From positions 1 to 32,234 of the forward strand of contig SFFD01000012.1 in the NCBI GenBank assembly GCA_004556975.1: a DNA stretch of 32,234 nt, in the 5' to 3' direction. Positions within the stretch are counted from its first letter, which is position 1. Each line of letters opens with the position of its first letter. Source of the stretch: Oscillospiraceae bacterium (GTDB lineage Bacteria > Bacillota > Clostridia > Oscillospirales > Ruminococcaceae). The position numbers and the translations under genes are program-made. Below the pieces are notes generated by a model. The model was not told the DNA's origin, did not search any database, and saw only the letters and a list, made by a program, of their open reading frames with translations. This document shows positions 1-9,029 of the stretch, piece after piece.

Positions 1-3
1 CAT
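1..3 (-). CDS. possible start of a divergent gene cut by the window edge
   Basis: Read on the minus strand, the window ends in ATG with a G-rich stretch (GGGGGG) about six bases upstream, which could be a weak ribosome binding site. The intergenic region up to rmuC would then serve both genes. Only the start codon would lie in the window, so nothing can be said about the product, and it may be a chance ATG. Confidence 0.2.
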
Positions 4-57
4 AAAATTCCCCCCGTTCCAAAATTACTTATGCTTTGCCGCAAAGGATTATTACAT

Positions 58-86
58 TTGACACGGCGGCAATATTAAAGTAAAAT
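58..86 (+). promoter_or_regulatory. promoter of rmuC
   Basis: There is a perfect -35 box TTGACA at 58-63 and a -10 box TAAAAT at 81-86, separated by 17 bases. Transcription would start near 93, giving a leader of about 25 bases that carries the GGGAGG ribosome binding site of rmuC. A near-palindrome CTTTGC-C-GCAAAG lies just upstream at 34-46 and could be an operator, but this is speculative. Confidence 0.7.
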
Positions 87-117
87 ATAATATATCGTTT
101 TTTTGGGAGGAAGATAT

Positions 118-1524
118 ATGCCGGAGGTTTCATTAACGGTTCTTATAATCGCGGCGGCCGTTTCGCTGTTTATCGGTTTCGGCGCGGCTTTTTTAATCCA
201 GAATTCAAAAATTACTTCGATGAGGGCGGAACTTGACCATGCCCAAAAGGAAGAACAGGCGTATGCAAAAGCGGCGGAAACAGCTTCGCAGAAATGCGAA
301 GCCCTTGCCGAAGATATGGCAAACGCAAAGGCGGAACTTGCGGGAAAAGATGTGGATATAAAGAATCTGGCGGCACAGGTATATGACCTTAAACAGGAAA
401 ATGCAAGCCTTAATAATGACAAAGAAAACCTAAACCGTCTTCTTGTTGTTGCAAAAGCGGAAAAGGCCGCAACGGAAGAAAGCAACAGACAGCTTAAAGA
501 ATGGATTGAAAAATCCAAGGGCGAGCTTAAAGATTCCTTTGCAAGCCTTTCAAAAGACATTGCGGAAAACAATTCCAAAGTTTTTCTTGAAAGCGCCAAC
601 GATAAGCTCGGTGACTTTGCAAAGACTCTCGGAGAGAATCTTAAAGGAAACAACGAAGCCGTAAGCGGAATAGTAAAACCTGTGGGCACAGAGCTTAAAG
701 AACTGCATGAAAAGGTTGTGGGTCTTACCGAAAAGGTCGGCGGGCTTGAAAAGCAAAGCGGGGAGCTTAAAAACGCCACAGATATGTTAAGCAGCACGCT
801 TAAAAACAATTCCCAAAGAGGAAGATGGGGCGAAGAACAGCTTCGCAAGGTGGCAGAGCTTTCCGGAATGGTGGAACACATAGATTTTAACGAGCAAAGC
901 GTAAATAACGATGGCAACAGACCGGATATGATTATTCACCTTACCGGAGGACGGAATATTCCTGTGGACAGCAAGGCACCGATGAACGCATATCTGCAGT
1001 ATCTTGATGATAATGATGAGCAAAGCCGCCAAAAGCACCTGTCAGAGCATGTAAAGGCGCTGAAAAATCACATTGATACTCTTAACAGAAAGGCATATTG
1101 GAAAAGCGAAGACCGCAGCGCAGAAATGGTCGCCATGGTTGTGCCTTATGAATCCGGTCTTTCCGCAGCCTTTACCGCGGACCGTGAAATCTTCAGTTAT
1201 GCTATGGAAAAGAACGTTCTGTTGCTTTCGCCAATGACATTTTATGCGTTTCTTAAATCCGTTTCCGTTGGCTGGCAGGAAAATGCCATGAGCAAAAACG
1301 CAAAGGAAATTGCCGTCTTAAGCAAGGAACTTATTGACCGGTTCGAGAAATTTTTCAGCTATATGGACGGCATAGGCGGCGCGCTTGACAAGGCGCGCGC
1401 TCAATATGAAGGCGCAATGTCTTCATATAACCGCCGGCTTTCAATAACCTTTAACCGCTTCAAAGCGTTAAGCTCCGGAATGGAGGGCGGCGATGCGCCG
1501 GCTTTACCGGGGAATTCGGAATAA
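118..1524 (+). CDS. rmuC: DNA recombination protein RmuC
   Basis: The 468-residue product has the RmuC layout: an N-terminal membrane anchor at about residues 4-26, a long charged coiled coil to roughly residue 210, then the conserved RmuC domain, which is related to restriction-endonuclease folds, with the RGRWGEEQL block near residue 235. RmuC limits inversions at short inverted repeats in E. coli and is thought to be a nuclease; the exact activity is not established. The ATG at 118 is chosen because GGGAGG lies 8 bases upstream; an in-frame TTG at 103 sits upstream of that site and is not used. The gene stands alone, with its own promoter and terminator, convergent to coaX. Confidence 0.93.
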   Translation: MPEVSLTVLIIAAAVSLFIGFGAAFLIQNSKITSMRAELDHAQKEEQAYAKAAETASQKCEALAEDMANAKAELAGKDVDIKNLAAQVYDLKQENASLNNDKENLNRLLVVAKAEKAATEESNRQLKEWIEKSKGELKDSFASLSKDIAENNSKVFLESANDKLGDFAKTLGENLKGNNEAVSGIVKPVGTELKELHEKVVGLTEKVGGLEKQSGELKNATDMLSSTLKNNSQRGRWGEEQLRKVAELSGMVEHIDFNEQSVNNDGNRPDMIIHLTGGRNIPVDSKAPMNAYLQYLDDNDEQSRQKHLSEHVKALKNHIDTLNRKAYWKSEDRSAEMVAMVVPYESGLSAAFTADREIFSYAMEKNVLLLSPMTFYAFLKSVSVGWQENAMSKNAKEIAVLSKELIDRFEKFFSYMDGIGGALDKARAQYEGAMSSYNRRLSITFNRFKALSSGMEGGDAPALPGNSE

Positions 1525-1535
1525 AATAAAAAAAT

Positions 1536-1575
1536 AAGCCCGATGGCTTTTTAACGGCCGTCGGGCTTGATTTTT
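1536..1575. terminator. bidirectional terminator between rmuC and coaX
   Basis: The stem AAGCCCGA (1536-1543) pairs with TCGGGCTT (1561-1568) and is extended inward by GGC/GCC pairs. A T-rich run follows on the plus strand. The A-rich run at 1521-1535 supplies the U-tract for transcripts from the minus strand. It therefore serves both convergent genes. Confidence 0.85.
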
Positions 1576-1601
1576 ACATAAAGATAAAAAACAGCTTATT
1601 A

Positions 1602-2375
1602 TTATACTTTCTTCGGTCGGTTTTCGTACACCATCCGAATTCCTTCAAGCGGAAGGCGTTGGTCAATGTAATTAAAAAGCCCGCGCTCGTTTTCAAAAAG
1701 ACGGCTGAAGCCGCCGGTAGCAACAACTTTTGTTTCCGGTCCGAGCTCTTTTTTAATGCAGTACACCATTTTTTCTATTGCGCCGAGATAGCCGAGGTAT
1801 GCTCCGGATTGCATGCTCGCAACGGTATTTTTACCGATGACCGCAGAAGGCTTAAGAATTTCTATTTTCGGAAGCTTTGAGGCTTTTTCATAAAGCGCGT
1901 CCATAGAAATTTTTATGCCGGGGTAAATTATTCCGCCGAGATATTCGCCCTTTGAGGAGACGGCGTCGCAGGTGGTTGCCGTACCAAAATCGACTACAAT
2001 AATGGGCGCGCCGTATTTTCTTACGGCGGCGTATGCGTCAACAAGGCGGTCGATGCCGACCTCTTTCGGGTTTTCATAAAGATTCGGAATTTCACAGAAA
2101 AGGTTTTCACCGATTACATATGGGTCAAGACCGAAATATTTTTTAATTGCATTTGTGACGGAGTAGTTAAGTTGAGGTACGACGGAACTGATTACAACGT
2201 CGCTGATGGCACTCATGGCAATGTGGCGATAGTCAAAAAACTGCGATGCAAAAAGTCCAACTTCGTCGGAAGAAATATCCCTTTTTGAGCCAAGGCGAAA
2301 TACGCCGATAAGCTCGGATTCATTATAAATACCAAATTCAATAGTCGTATTTCCAATGTCGATTACAAGAATCAT
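1602..2375 (-). CDS. coaX: type III pantothenate kinase
   Basis: This 257-residue enzyme phosphorylates pantothenate, the first step of coenzyme A synthesis, in the cytoplasm. The ASKHA-fold phosphate motif DIGNT is at residues 6-10. GIDR (107-110) and DFGTATT (129-135) are the family blocks that bind pantothenate and position the catalytic aspartate, and a GGIIYPG segment follows. Length is normal for CoaX. The start ATG overlaps the stop of the upstream glycosyltransferase-like gene by one base (TAATG), and an AAAGGAG site lies inside that gene, so the two are probably translated together. It is the last gene of the minus-strand chain before the shared terminator. CoaX enzymes typically escape feedback by CoA. 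Confidence 0.95.
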   Translation of the reverse strand: MILVIDIGNTTIEFGIYNESELIGVFRLGSKRDISSDEVGLFASQFFDYRHIAMSAISDVVISSVVPQLNYSVTNAIKKYFGLDPYVIGENLFCEIPNLYENPKEVGIDRLVDAYAAVRKYGAPIIVVDFGTATTCDAVSSKGEYLGGIIYPGIKISMDALYEKASKLPKIEILKPSAVIGKNTVASMQSGAYLGYLGAIEKMVYCIKKELGPETKVVATGGFSRLFENERGLFNYIDQRLPLEGIRMVYENRPKKV

Positions 2376-3622
2376 TACTGCTTCTCCTTTGCTTTAACTA
2401 AGCTGTCAACAGCGGATAAAAAGCCCTCCGCAAAGGCGTTAAAGTTATGCTTTTTTGCAAATTCGCCGCAGGCTTCACCAAGAAGGCGGCGAGTTTCCTT
2501 ATCGGCGGAAACAACCGCAGAAATCGCTTTTGAAATACTTTCCGCATTCTCCGGTAAAGCCAAAACGGCGCCGCCGGCTTCCTTAACAAAAGCCGCATTT
2601 TCCTGTGCGGCGGCAATTACGGGCTTTTTTGCGGAAAAAGCCCGCAAAAAATCTCCGTACTCTGCGGCATTGCCCTTAATAACGCTGCTTTCCGCAACAA
2701 AAACTGCGTCCGCGGCGGAAAGAACGAAAGGAATATCAGATTCGGGAACGCCGTCATAAAAGCAAACTCCGAAAGCGCCGCATTCCCTGGCGGTACGCCG
2801 CAAAACGGATTTATATTCCCCGTCGCCCACTATCGCAAGAAAAAAATGCTTGCCGAAATCCTTTACCGCGGCAATAAGCGCCCTTAATGAAAGCCCGGGG
2901 CAAAGCCTTCCGCAATAGCAAAGAGTAAAAACGTCGTCACCGGAAAAAGCGGCAACGGAATCATGAACAGAAACAGCCTCTTTGCAGGGATATTTGCCGT
3001 AAAGAACGGGCGGCGGGGCAATAAGCCGCCCGATTGGATAGTCGCACAAAAGCTTTGGATAATATCCAAAAACAGAGGCACACCGTAAAGAACGCGCAAA
3101 ATTCTGTTTGAGCACCATGAGCACCGCATATGATGCTGAAGCGCCGGCAAGCCGCCGAAAGACTTCCGGGTACGAGCACGGAACTGCCGCAATGAGCACC
3201 GCACCGGAAACGGAAGCAATCTTTTTCGCTGCCGCAGCAGCAAAGGGCGTTACGGAAGCAAAAATAACCGCGTCAGGATTGAAAAGACCGGAAAGAACGG
3301 CGGAGTTTTGCTGCAACAGCCGACAAAAATTTGCATATTTCAAAAAACAAAACCGGGTTTTGCCGCTTTTTGAGTCAACGGAAGCTTTAAGAGAGAGAAC
3401 GCCCTCCTCCCCGGAATATTCAAAATGCCCCGGGGCGGCGGCTTCTTCCTCTGCCGAAGATATAAAAAGAACGTTATGGGAATCGGCGGCAAATGACTTT
3501 GCAAGCTCGCGGTTTAAAACGGCGTTTTCGTGCTCAAGACGCAAAAGCTCTGTTTTGCCAAAGGTTTTTGCCTTGTTTTTGTCAAAAGGCAAAAGCCTGT
3601 CGTCAATAATAAGTATGTTCAA
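2375..3622 (-). CDS. glycosyltransferase-like protein (GT4 fold)
   Basis: The 415-residue product looks like a GT-B glycosyltransferase of the GT4 type. The N-terminal half starts MNILIIDD and alternates beta strands with Ala-rich helices. The C-terminal half has the donor-binding core: YCGRL near residue 235, VGDGEYKSVL near 265, then the PFVLSAADAVFV helix-strand and an ENAAFVKEAGGAVL block. I see no clear E-x7-E pair, so activity is uncertain. The start is TTG, supported by GGAGG eight bases upstream; no ATG fits better. It lies 80 bases after smc and overlaps coaX by one base. A sugar transferase between smc and coaX is unusual; the substrate cannot be guessed. Confidence 0.65.
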   Translation of the reverse strand: MNILIIDDRLLPFDKNKAKTFGKTELLRLEHENAVLNRELAKSFAADSHNVLFISSAEEEAAAPGHFEYSGEEGVLSLKASVDSKSGKTRFCFLKYANFCRLLQQNSAVLSGLFNPDAVIFASVTPFAAAAAKKIASVSGAVLIAAVPCSYPEVFRRLAGASASYAVLMVLKQNFARSLRCASVFGYYPKLLCDYPIGRLIAPPPVLYGKYPCKEAVSVHDSVAAFSGDDVFTLCYCGRLCPGLSLRALIAAVKDFGKHFFLAIVGDGEYKSVLRRTARECGAFGVCFYDGVPESDIPFVLSAADAVFVAESSVIKGNAAEYGDFLRAFSAKKPVIAAAQENAAFVKEAGGAVLALPENAESISKAISAVVSADKETRRLLGEACGEFAKKHNFNAFAEGFLSAVDSLVKAKEKQ

Positions 3623-3702
3623 AAGCGTTTACCTCCGCCGGTCAGTAGAATATCAATGATATTTTTTCCGGTAAAGCGGAAGATATTCGCTTTTATACAG
3701 GC

Positions 3703-6700
3703 TTATTTTTCTATTTTGTCAACGTCGGAAAGTGAAAGCTCCAAAAGCTTTGAAACGCCCTCTTCCTGCATTGTAACGCCGTAAAGCCGGTCAGCGTGCT
3801 CCATTGTGCCGCGGCGGTGGGTGATGGCGATAAATTGAGTGTTTTCGGCAAGACGGAGCAAATATTCCGCATAGCGGTCAACGTTGGCTTCGTCAAGAGC
3901 GGCTTCAATCTCGTCCAGAATACAGAACGGAGCGGGACGAACCTTAAGTATGGCAAAATAGATTGCAATGGCAACAAAGGTCTGCTCGCCGCCGGAAAGC
4001 GAAGCAAGGTTGTTTATAATTTTGCCCGGCGGTTGAACGGTAATTTCTATTCCGGATTCCAAAACGTTGTCCGGGTCTGTGAGAGTAAGGCGGCCTTCGC
4101 CGCCGCCGAAAAGCTCGCAGAAAACAACCGCAAAATTGCCCGCAATCTGGGTAAACCGGTCAAGGAATATGGTGCGCATCTGATTCATAAGGCTTTTAAT
4201 AAGACTGCGCAGCTCATCGCGGGATTTTTCCGCGTCGGAAATCTGCGTTTTATAAAATTCATAGCGCTCGCTGACTTCTTTATATTCTTCAATAGCGGCA
4301 AGGTTGACCGAACCAAGCCCTTTTATTTTGCTGCGCAGCTCGCCGAGGCGGCGCTGGGCCTTCTGCGGCTCTGTAATTTCAACGGCAATTTCCTCCGCCA
4401 TGCTGAAGGTAATGTCATATTCGTCCCAAAGCTGGCTGATTATGCCGTCATATTCTTTCTGCATATCCGAAAGACGTCCACGTGCTTTTTCAAGCTTGAC
4501 GGAAGCCTTTTCGCGTTCAGAAACAATGTTTTTCTGCGCTTCGCGCTCTTGAAACGTGCGCTGCTCAAGGTCCTGTCTGCGGGCGAAAAGCGCGGTAATT
4601 TCCGCTTCAATTTCCGCATTCAGCTTTTCAAGCTTTGCGCGCTCATCGGAAAGAGCGGCAATTTTTTGCTTAAGGGCGTCGTTCTGTGCTTCATATTCCT
4701 TTTTGTTAAGGGCAAGCTGGGCAATTCTTTCCTTTCGGGTGTTACGCCCGTTCAAAAGCTCGGTGATTTTTTCCTCAAGGTGCTCAACGGCGCTGTTAAG
4801 CTTTGCTTCGTCAAGGTCAACGGCAGAAAGCTGTTTTGCAACATCGCTGTCCTCGTTTGCGACGGCGGCCTCTTCGGCCGCAATACGCTCGTTTTCGGCA
4901 AACAGCCTGTCTTTGGCTACGCTGCTTTTTTCAAGAAGGGCAGAAAATTCCTCAATGCGCTTTTCGGCGCCGGAAATATCGTTTTCAAGCTTCGCTTTCT
5001 GTTCTTCGGCTTCGCTTCCTGCGGATTTTGCGTCAGAAATCTGTATGGTAAGGCGCTTTTTCTCGCTTTCCGCGCGGATTCTGTCTTCGCTTATGGTGCG
5101 AAGCTCGCTTTCCGTGGCAAGAATATCGGCGTCAAGCGCAGAAATATCGGCGTTAAGGCGGTCATACTCGCCCTGGGTAGCAGCAAGCTCTTTTGATTTT
5201 GCCTCGGCATTCTTTATCAGCTCGTCAATTTCCTGTCTGCGCGAAAGAAGTCCGGCTGATTTTACGCTTGAGCCGCCGGTAAGGGAACCGCCGGCATTGA
5301 CAAGCTGACCGTCGAGGGTTACGATACGGAATTTATATCCGAATTTCTTTGCAATGGCAACGGCGCAGTCAAGGTCTTCCGCAACGGCAATTCGCCCTAA
5401 AATACTGCGCACGACACCTTCATATTTTTTGTCATATCTGACAAGGTCGCAGGCAACGCCGATAAACCCTTCGCAGGAAGAAAGCCCGTGTTCTTCAAGC
5501 CGGCTTCCTTTAACGGAAGTAAGCGGAAGGAAGGTAACCCGGCCGCGCCCCTGTTCTTTAAGCATTTTAATTGCGCGCTTTGCAGCTTCTTCATCGCTTA
5601 CTACTATGTTTTGCAAAGCGGCCGCGGCGGCGGTTTCAATGGCAAGACTGTATTTGTTTTCTACGGAAAGAATCTTTGAAACGGGTTCAAGAATTCCGCG
5701 CAAAGCGCCCGCAGAGCCGCGGTCAAGAACAAATTTTACACTTTGACCAAAGCCCTCCATGCTGCGCTCCATATCCTGAAGAACCCTTGCCCGTTGAGAA
5801 AAGGCGTCGGCTTCTCTTGAGATTTTTGCGCGGCGCTCGTTAAGCGCAGAAAGCTTCTCCTCAAAGATTCTGCGCTTCATGGCAATTCCGTTTTTGCTGT
5901 TATTAAGGCTTTCCGATTTGTCTTCAATATCTTCAAGCAAGGCGTTGACTTCGGAAAGCTCTTTTTCATACACTTCAACAAGCTTTGCCTTTTCTCCGGC
6001 AGAAAGAGAAAGCTGTTCAATCCGCTCGTTATACTGCGAAACGTCGCCCTTTGCCGTGGCAAGCACAACGTTTATATGGCTGATTTCGGAATTGATATTG
6101 CTTACCGCTTCGGCATTTTCGGCAGATTTTGCAGAAAGCTGCGCCTTGCGGGCAAAAATATCGTTTCTTGCGGCGGAAAGAACCCCGCGCTTTTCCGAAA
6201 GCGCCGCAAGTTCGGCTTCTTTTTCAGAAAGCTCTTTTTGCTTTTCGGCTATGTCATTTTCACTTTCGCTGCCGAATTCAGAAAGCTCTTTAATCTCGTT
6301 AACAAGGCTTTCAATGCTTTTTTTGTTGTGCTCAATTTCGTTTTCGCAAACGGCCTCATCCTGCTTCATTTCGCCTATGGATTCTTTATTTTGCGAAACG
6401 GAATTTCTTCGGCTTTCAACGGCAAGATCTATTCCGCGAATTTCTTCGGAAATGGAGCCCATTCGCTCTTCAGCCTTGTTATAGTCTTCATCAAGTGCAT
6501 CATATTCGGACTGATAGACGGAAATGGTGCTGTTTTGTTCCGCAAGCTGCGATTTAAGATAATGCAGGCGGCGCATCCAAAGAGAAATTTCAAGGGTTTT
6601 CTTTTCGTCAGAAAGCTCAAGGAATTTTTTCGCTTTTTCAGACTGCTCCAAAAGCGGGCCGACGCGTTCTTCAAGTCCGGCAAGAATATCGCGAAGGCGC

Positions 6701-7266
6701 AAAAGGTTGTCGTCCGCTTTAACAAGGCTGCGTTCGGCTTCCTCTTTGCGATAGCGGAACTTTGATATGCCGGAGGCTTCTTCAAAAATTTCACGGCGTT
6801 GGTTTGGCTTTGCACCGACAATTTCGGAAATTTTGCCCTGGCCGATAAGGGAATATCCATCGCGGCCGAGACCCGTATCCATAAAAAGCTCGTTCACGTC
6901 TTTAAGGCGGCACACCTTTTCGCATATGCGGTATTCGCTTTCGCCGTTGCGATAGTACTTTCTGGCGATGACGACTTCGTCGTTATCCACAGGAAGGCTT
7001 CTGTCGCTGTTGTCAAGACAAAGGCGCACTTCCGCAAAGCCGTGAGCATGGCGCAGCGCGGTTCCGTTAAAAATAACGTCCTCCATTTTGGCGCCGCGAA
7101 GCGCCTTTGTGGACTGTTCGCCCAAAACCCAGCGAACGGCGTCGCTTATATTGCTTTTTCCGCTTCCGTTTGGGCCGACAACAGCGGTCATGCCGCGGCC
7201 GAAATTAAGGCGGGTTTTATCGGGAAATGATTTGAAGCCCTGAAGCTCAAGATATTTTAAAAACAA
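3703..7266 (-). CDS. smc: chromosome segregation protein SMC
   Basis: The 1187-residue protein is a full-length SMC ATPase, the core of bacterial condensin that compacts and separates chromosomes with ScpA and ScpB. Walker A GPNGSGKS is at residues 31-38, followed by a coiled-coil arm, a glycine-rich hinge in the middle (residues about 500-650), a second coiled coil, and the C-terminal signature LSGGEQ with Walker B CILDEIEAALDE. The start is TTG: the protein then begins MFLKYLELQGFKSF, the usual SMC N-terminus, with a GAGG site upstream. It is 48 bases downstream of the radical SAM gene, in the rnc-smc order common in Firmicutes, but ftsY and ffh do not follow here. Confidence 0.97.
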   Translation of the reverse strand: MFLKYLELQGFKSFPDKTRLNFGRGMTAVVGPNGSGKSNISDAVRWVLGEQSTKALRGAKMEDVIFNGTALRHAHGFAEVRLCLDNSDRSLPVDNDEVVIARKYYRNGESEYRICEKVCRLKDVNELFMDTGLGRDGYSLIGQGKISEIVGAKPNQRREIFEEASGISKFRYRKEEAERSLVKADDNLLRLRDILAGLEERVGPLLEQSEKAKKFLELSDEKKTLEISLWMRRLHYLKSQLAEQNSTISVYQSEYDALDEDYNKAEERMGSISEEIRGIDLAVESRRNSVSQNKESIGEMKQDEAVCENEIEHNKKSIESLVNEIKELSEFGSESENDIAEKQKELSEKEAELAALSEKRGVLSAARNDIFARKAQLSAKSAENAEAVSNINSEISHINVVLATAKGDVSQYNERIEQLSLSAGEKAKLVEVYEKELSEVNALLEDIEDKSESLNNSKNGIAMKRRIFEEKLSALNERRAKISREADAFSQRARVLQDMERSMEGFGQSVKFVLDRGSAGALRGILEPVSKILSVENKYSLAIETAAAAALQNIVVSDEEAAKRAIKMLKEQGRGRVTFLPLTSVKGSRLEEHGLSSCEGFIGVACDLVRYDKKYEGVVRSILGRIAVAEDLDCAVAIAKKFGYKFRIVTLDGQLVNAGGSLTGGSSVKSAGLLSRRQEIDELIKNAEAKSKELAATQGEYDRLNADISALDADILATESELRTISEDRIRAESEKKRLTIQISDAKSAGSEAEEQKAKLENDISGAEKRIEEFSALLEKSSVAKDRLFAENERIAAEEAAVANEDSDVAKQLSAVDLDEAKLNSAVEHLEEKITELLNGRNTRKERIAQLALNKKEYEAQNDALKQKIAALSDERAKLEKLNAEIEAEITALFARRQDLEQRTFQEREAQKNIVSEREKASVKLEKARGRLSDMQKEYDGIISQLWDEYDITFSMAEEIAVEITEPQKAQRRLGELRSKIKGLGSVNLAAIEEYKEVSERYEFYKTQISDAEKSRDELRSLIKSLMNQMRTIFLDRFTQIAGNFAVVFCELFGGGEGRLTLTDPDNVLESGIEITVQPPGKIINNLASLSGGEQTFVAIAIYFAILKVRPAPFCILDEIEAALDEANVDRYAEYLLRLAENTQFIAITHRRGTMEHADRLYGVTMQEEGVSKLLELSLSDVDKIEK

Positions 7267-7314
7267 TTTGTCACTTCCTCGTTTTATATATTGAATGGAA
7301 CTTGTGTTCAGAAA

Positions 7315-8328
7315 TCACTTAAACAGCGGCGATTCAGGATTGACGCAAAAATCGCCCGGGGAAAGGGCACTGTCCTCTTTAACACGAATATCATATCCAA
7401 GGCTCTGCCAATATTCAATATTGCTGCGCTTTTGACCGGTGCATTTTGAAATGTCGCTTTTGGAAGCGGAAAGTATGTACCGCCCCTTTGGAAGGCGCGT
7501 GAGCATGGGCGCGATTTTTTTGCGGAAACGCAGGCTTTCTGCAATTTCACGAAGCGCAGGATGATAAGGGCCCGCCACAAGGCTCTCTTCAAGAGAACGC
7601 TCTGCGTGAAGCCCAAGGCGTATTACATTTATGCCGTAAAAGTCAAATATATCAAGAAGCTCCGCGCAGAGGTCGGCTGCTTCTTCCAAGGACTGCGGAA
7701 CATATTCACCGTTTTCGTACCACTTTGCCATAAGCGTGTTTTTGAGCACAAGCGCAGGGTATATGCGCATGGTTTCAGGGCCAAGCGCGGCAAATTGAGC
7801 AGCCGTAATAATATCCTTTTGCCTGCTGCTTCCGGGCAATCCCGTCATCATCTGAAGCCCAAGGGAAAAACCCGCGGCTTTAATCAGCGCGCAGGCGCGT
7901 TTTGTGTCCTCGAAGCTGTGTCCGCGCAGGTTTTTCGCCAAGACCTCATCATCGCTGCTTTGAGCGCCAAGTTCGACGGAAGTTACGCCGTATTCCTTGA
8001 GCACTGAAATTATATGTTCGTCAATGGCGTCCGGACGGGTGCTCAGGCGTATTCCGGAAAAAGCTCCCCGCCGAACCCACTTCGCCGCAGGCTCAAGCAG
8101 GCTTCGCATAAGCTCCTCCGGAATCATGGTAAAGCTGCCGCCGAAAAATGCAATTTCTGTTTTGCTGCCAAAGCCGCGAAGCTCCTTTGCGGCTTTTTTC
8201 AGGGTTATATCGACTTCTTCCGGCGTTGGCACGCCGGATTCACCGGTTATGGAATTCTGGTCGCAGAACGAGCATCTGTGGGGGCAGCCCACCATGGGCA
8301 CAAAAAAGGCAACGTTCGCGTGTTTCAT
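7315..8328 (-). CDS. radical SAM protein, Elp3/YhcC-like
   Basis: The 337-residue protein carries the radical SAM iron-sulfur motif C-x3-C-x2-C at C15, C19 and C22, close to the N-terminus. It continues with the Elp3-like blocks FFGGSFT, a LSTRPD strand, ELGAQS and GLQMMTGLPGS, typical of the subgroup often encoded between rnc and smc in Clostridia. The family is usually annotated only as an Elp3-like radical SAM protein. There is no acetyltransferase domain, so it is not full Elp3, and the substrate, perhaps a nucleic acid, is unknown. Its ATG overlaps the rnc stop by four bases (ATGA), so translation is probably coupled. Confidence 0.88.
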   Translation of the reverse strand: MKHANVAFFVPMVGCPHRCSFCDQNSITGESGVPTPEEVDITLKKAAKELRGFGSKTEIAFFGGSFTMIPEELMRSLLEPAAKWVRRGAFSGIRLSTRPDAIDEHIISVLKEYGVTSVELGAQSSDDEVLAKNLRGHSFEDTKRACALIKAAGFSLGLQMMTGLPGSSRQKDIITAAQFAALGPETMRIYPALVLKNTLMAKWYENGEYVPQSLEEAADLCAELLDIFDFYGINVIRLGLHAERSLEESLVAGPYHPALREIAESLRFRKKIAPMLTRLPKGRYILSASKSDISKCTGQKRSNIEYWQSLGYDIRVKEDSALSPGDFCVNPESPLFK

Positions 8329-9026
8329 TCTCCCATCAGCTCCAACGCTTCTTTTGCAGCAAGCTGCTCTGCGGATTTTTTGCTTTTGCCGATGCCGTGA
8401 CCGATAATGTTGCTGTTGAGCATTACGTTAACCTCAAAGCGCTTGTCGTGGTCGGGGCCGGATTCTCCCACAAGGTCATAGTTAAGCCTTTCCTCCGGGT
8501 TTTTCTGAATAATTTCCTGAAGAAGGGTCTTGTAATCCTTGAAGGGAACATTTTCAACATGGGCAAGAGCACGCTTCACAAATTTGAGCACGAATTCGGT
8601 AGCAGGTTCAATTCCGCCGTCAAGATATATTGCGGCGAGCACCGCTTCAAAAGCGTCCGCAAGAATCGAGGGGCGTTCACGGCCGCCCATAAGTTCTTCG
8701 CCGTGGCCAAGGCGTAAAAATTCGCCCATATGCAGTTCTGTTGAAAACTCGCAAAGGGATTTTTCACAGACCAGCGAAGCGCGCAACTTTGTAAGCTCGC
8801 CCTCCGGCAGCTCCGTGTAGTTTTCGAAAATATAGTCGGAAACTATGATGCTCAAAACCGCGTCGCCGAGGAATTCCTGGCGTTCGTTGTATTCGATATG
8901 CCCCCTCGCTTCGTTGGCATAGGAGGAGTGGGTCACGCCCACCTCAAGAAAATGTATGTTTTTAAAATGATAGCCGAGGTTTTCCTCAAGATTATGTAAA
9001 TTCTGAAAGCTGTTTGTCGTGCTCAC
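8325..9026 (-). CDS. rnc: ribonuclease III
   Basis: The 233-residue protein is RNase III, which cuts double-stranded RNA, chiefly rRNA precursors. The signature NERQEFLGD is at residues 47-55, with the second acidic metal site in DAFEAVLAAIYLDGG near 126-140. A C-terminal double-stranded RNA-binding domain ends in KKSAEQLAAKEAL. The start is GTG, three bases after the plsX stop and eight after GGAGG. An ATG upstream (ATGA over the plsX stop) is in a different frame. The gene is the downstream partner of plsX, but fabD, fabG and acpP, often found between them, are absent. Confidence 0.96.
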   Translation of the reverse strand: MSTTNSFQNLHNLEENLGYHFKNIHFLEVGVTHSSYANEARGHIEYNERQEFLGDAVLSIIVSDYIFENYTELPEGELTKLRASLVCEKSLCEFSTELHMGEFLRLGHGEELMGGRERPSILADAFEAVLAAIYLDGGIEPATEFVLKFVKRALAHVENVPFKDYKTLLQEIIQKNPEERLNYDLVGESGPDHDKRFEVNVMLNSNIIGHGIGKSKKSAEQLAAKEALELMGE

Positions 9027-9029
9027 GGT

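Noticed and set aside
103..117. TTG at 103 as the rmuC start
   Set aside because: The GGGAGG ribosome site would be inside the coding region; the ATG at 118 has correct spacing.
3796..5196. Long plus-strand open frame of 466 codons
   Set aside because: It lies wholly antisense to smc, which has a complete, conserved protein. The translation is compositionally odd, lacks a ribosome site and shows no family motif.
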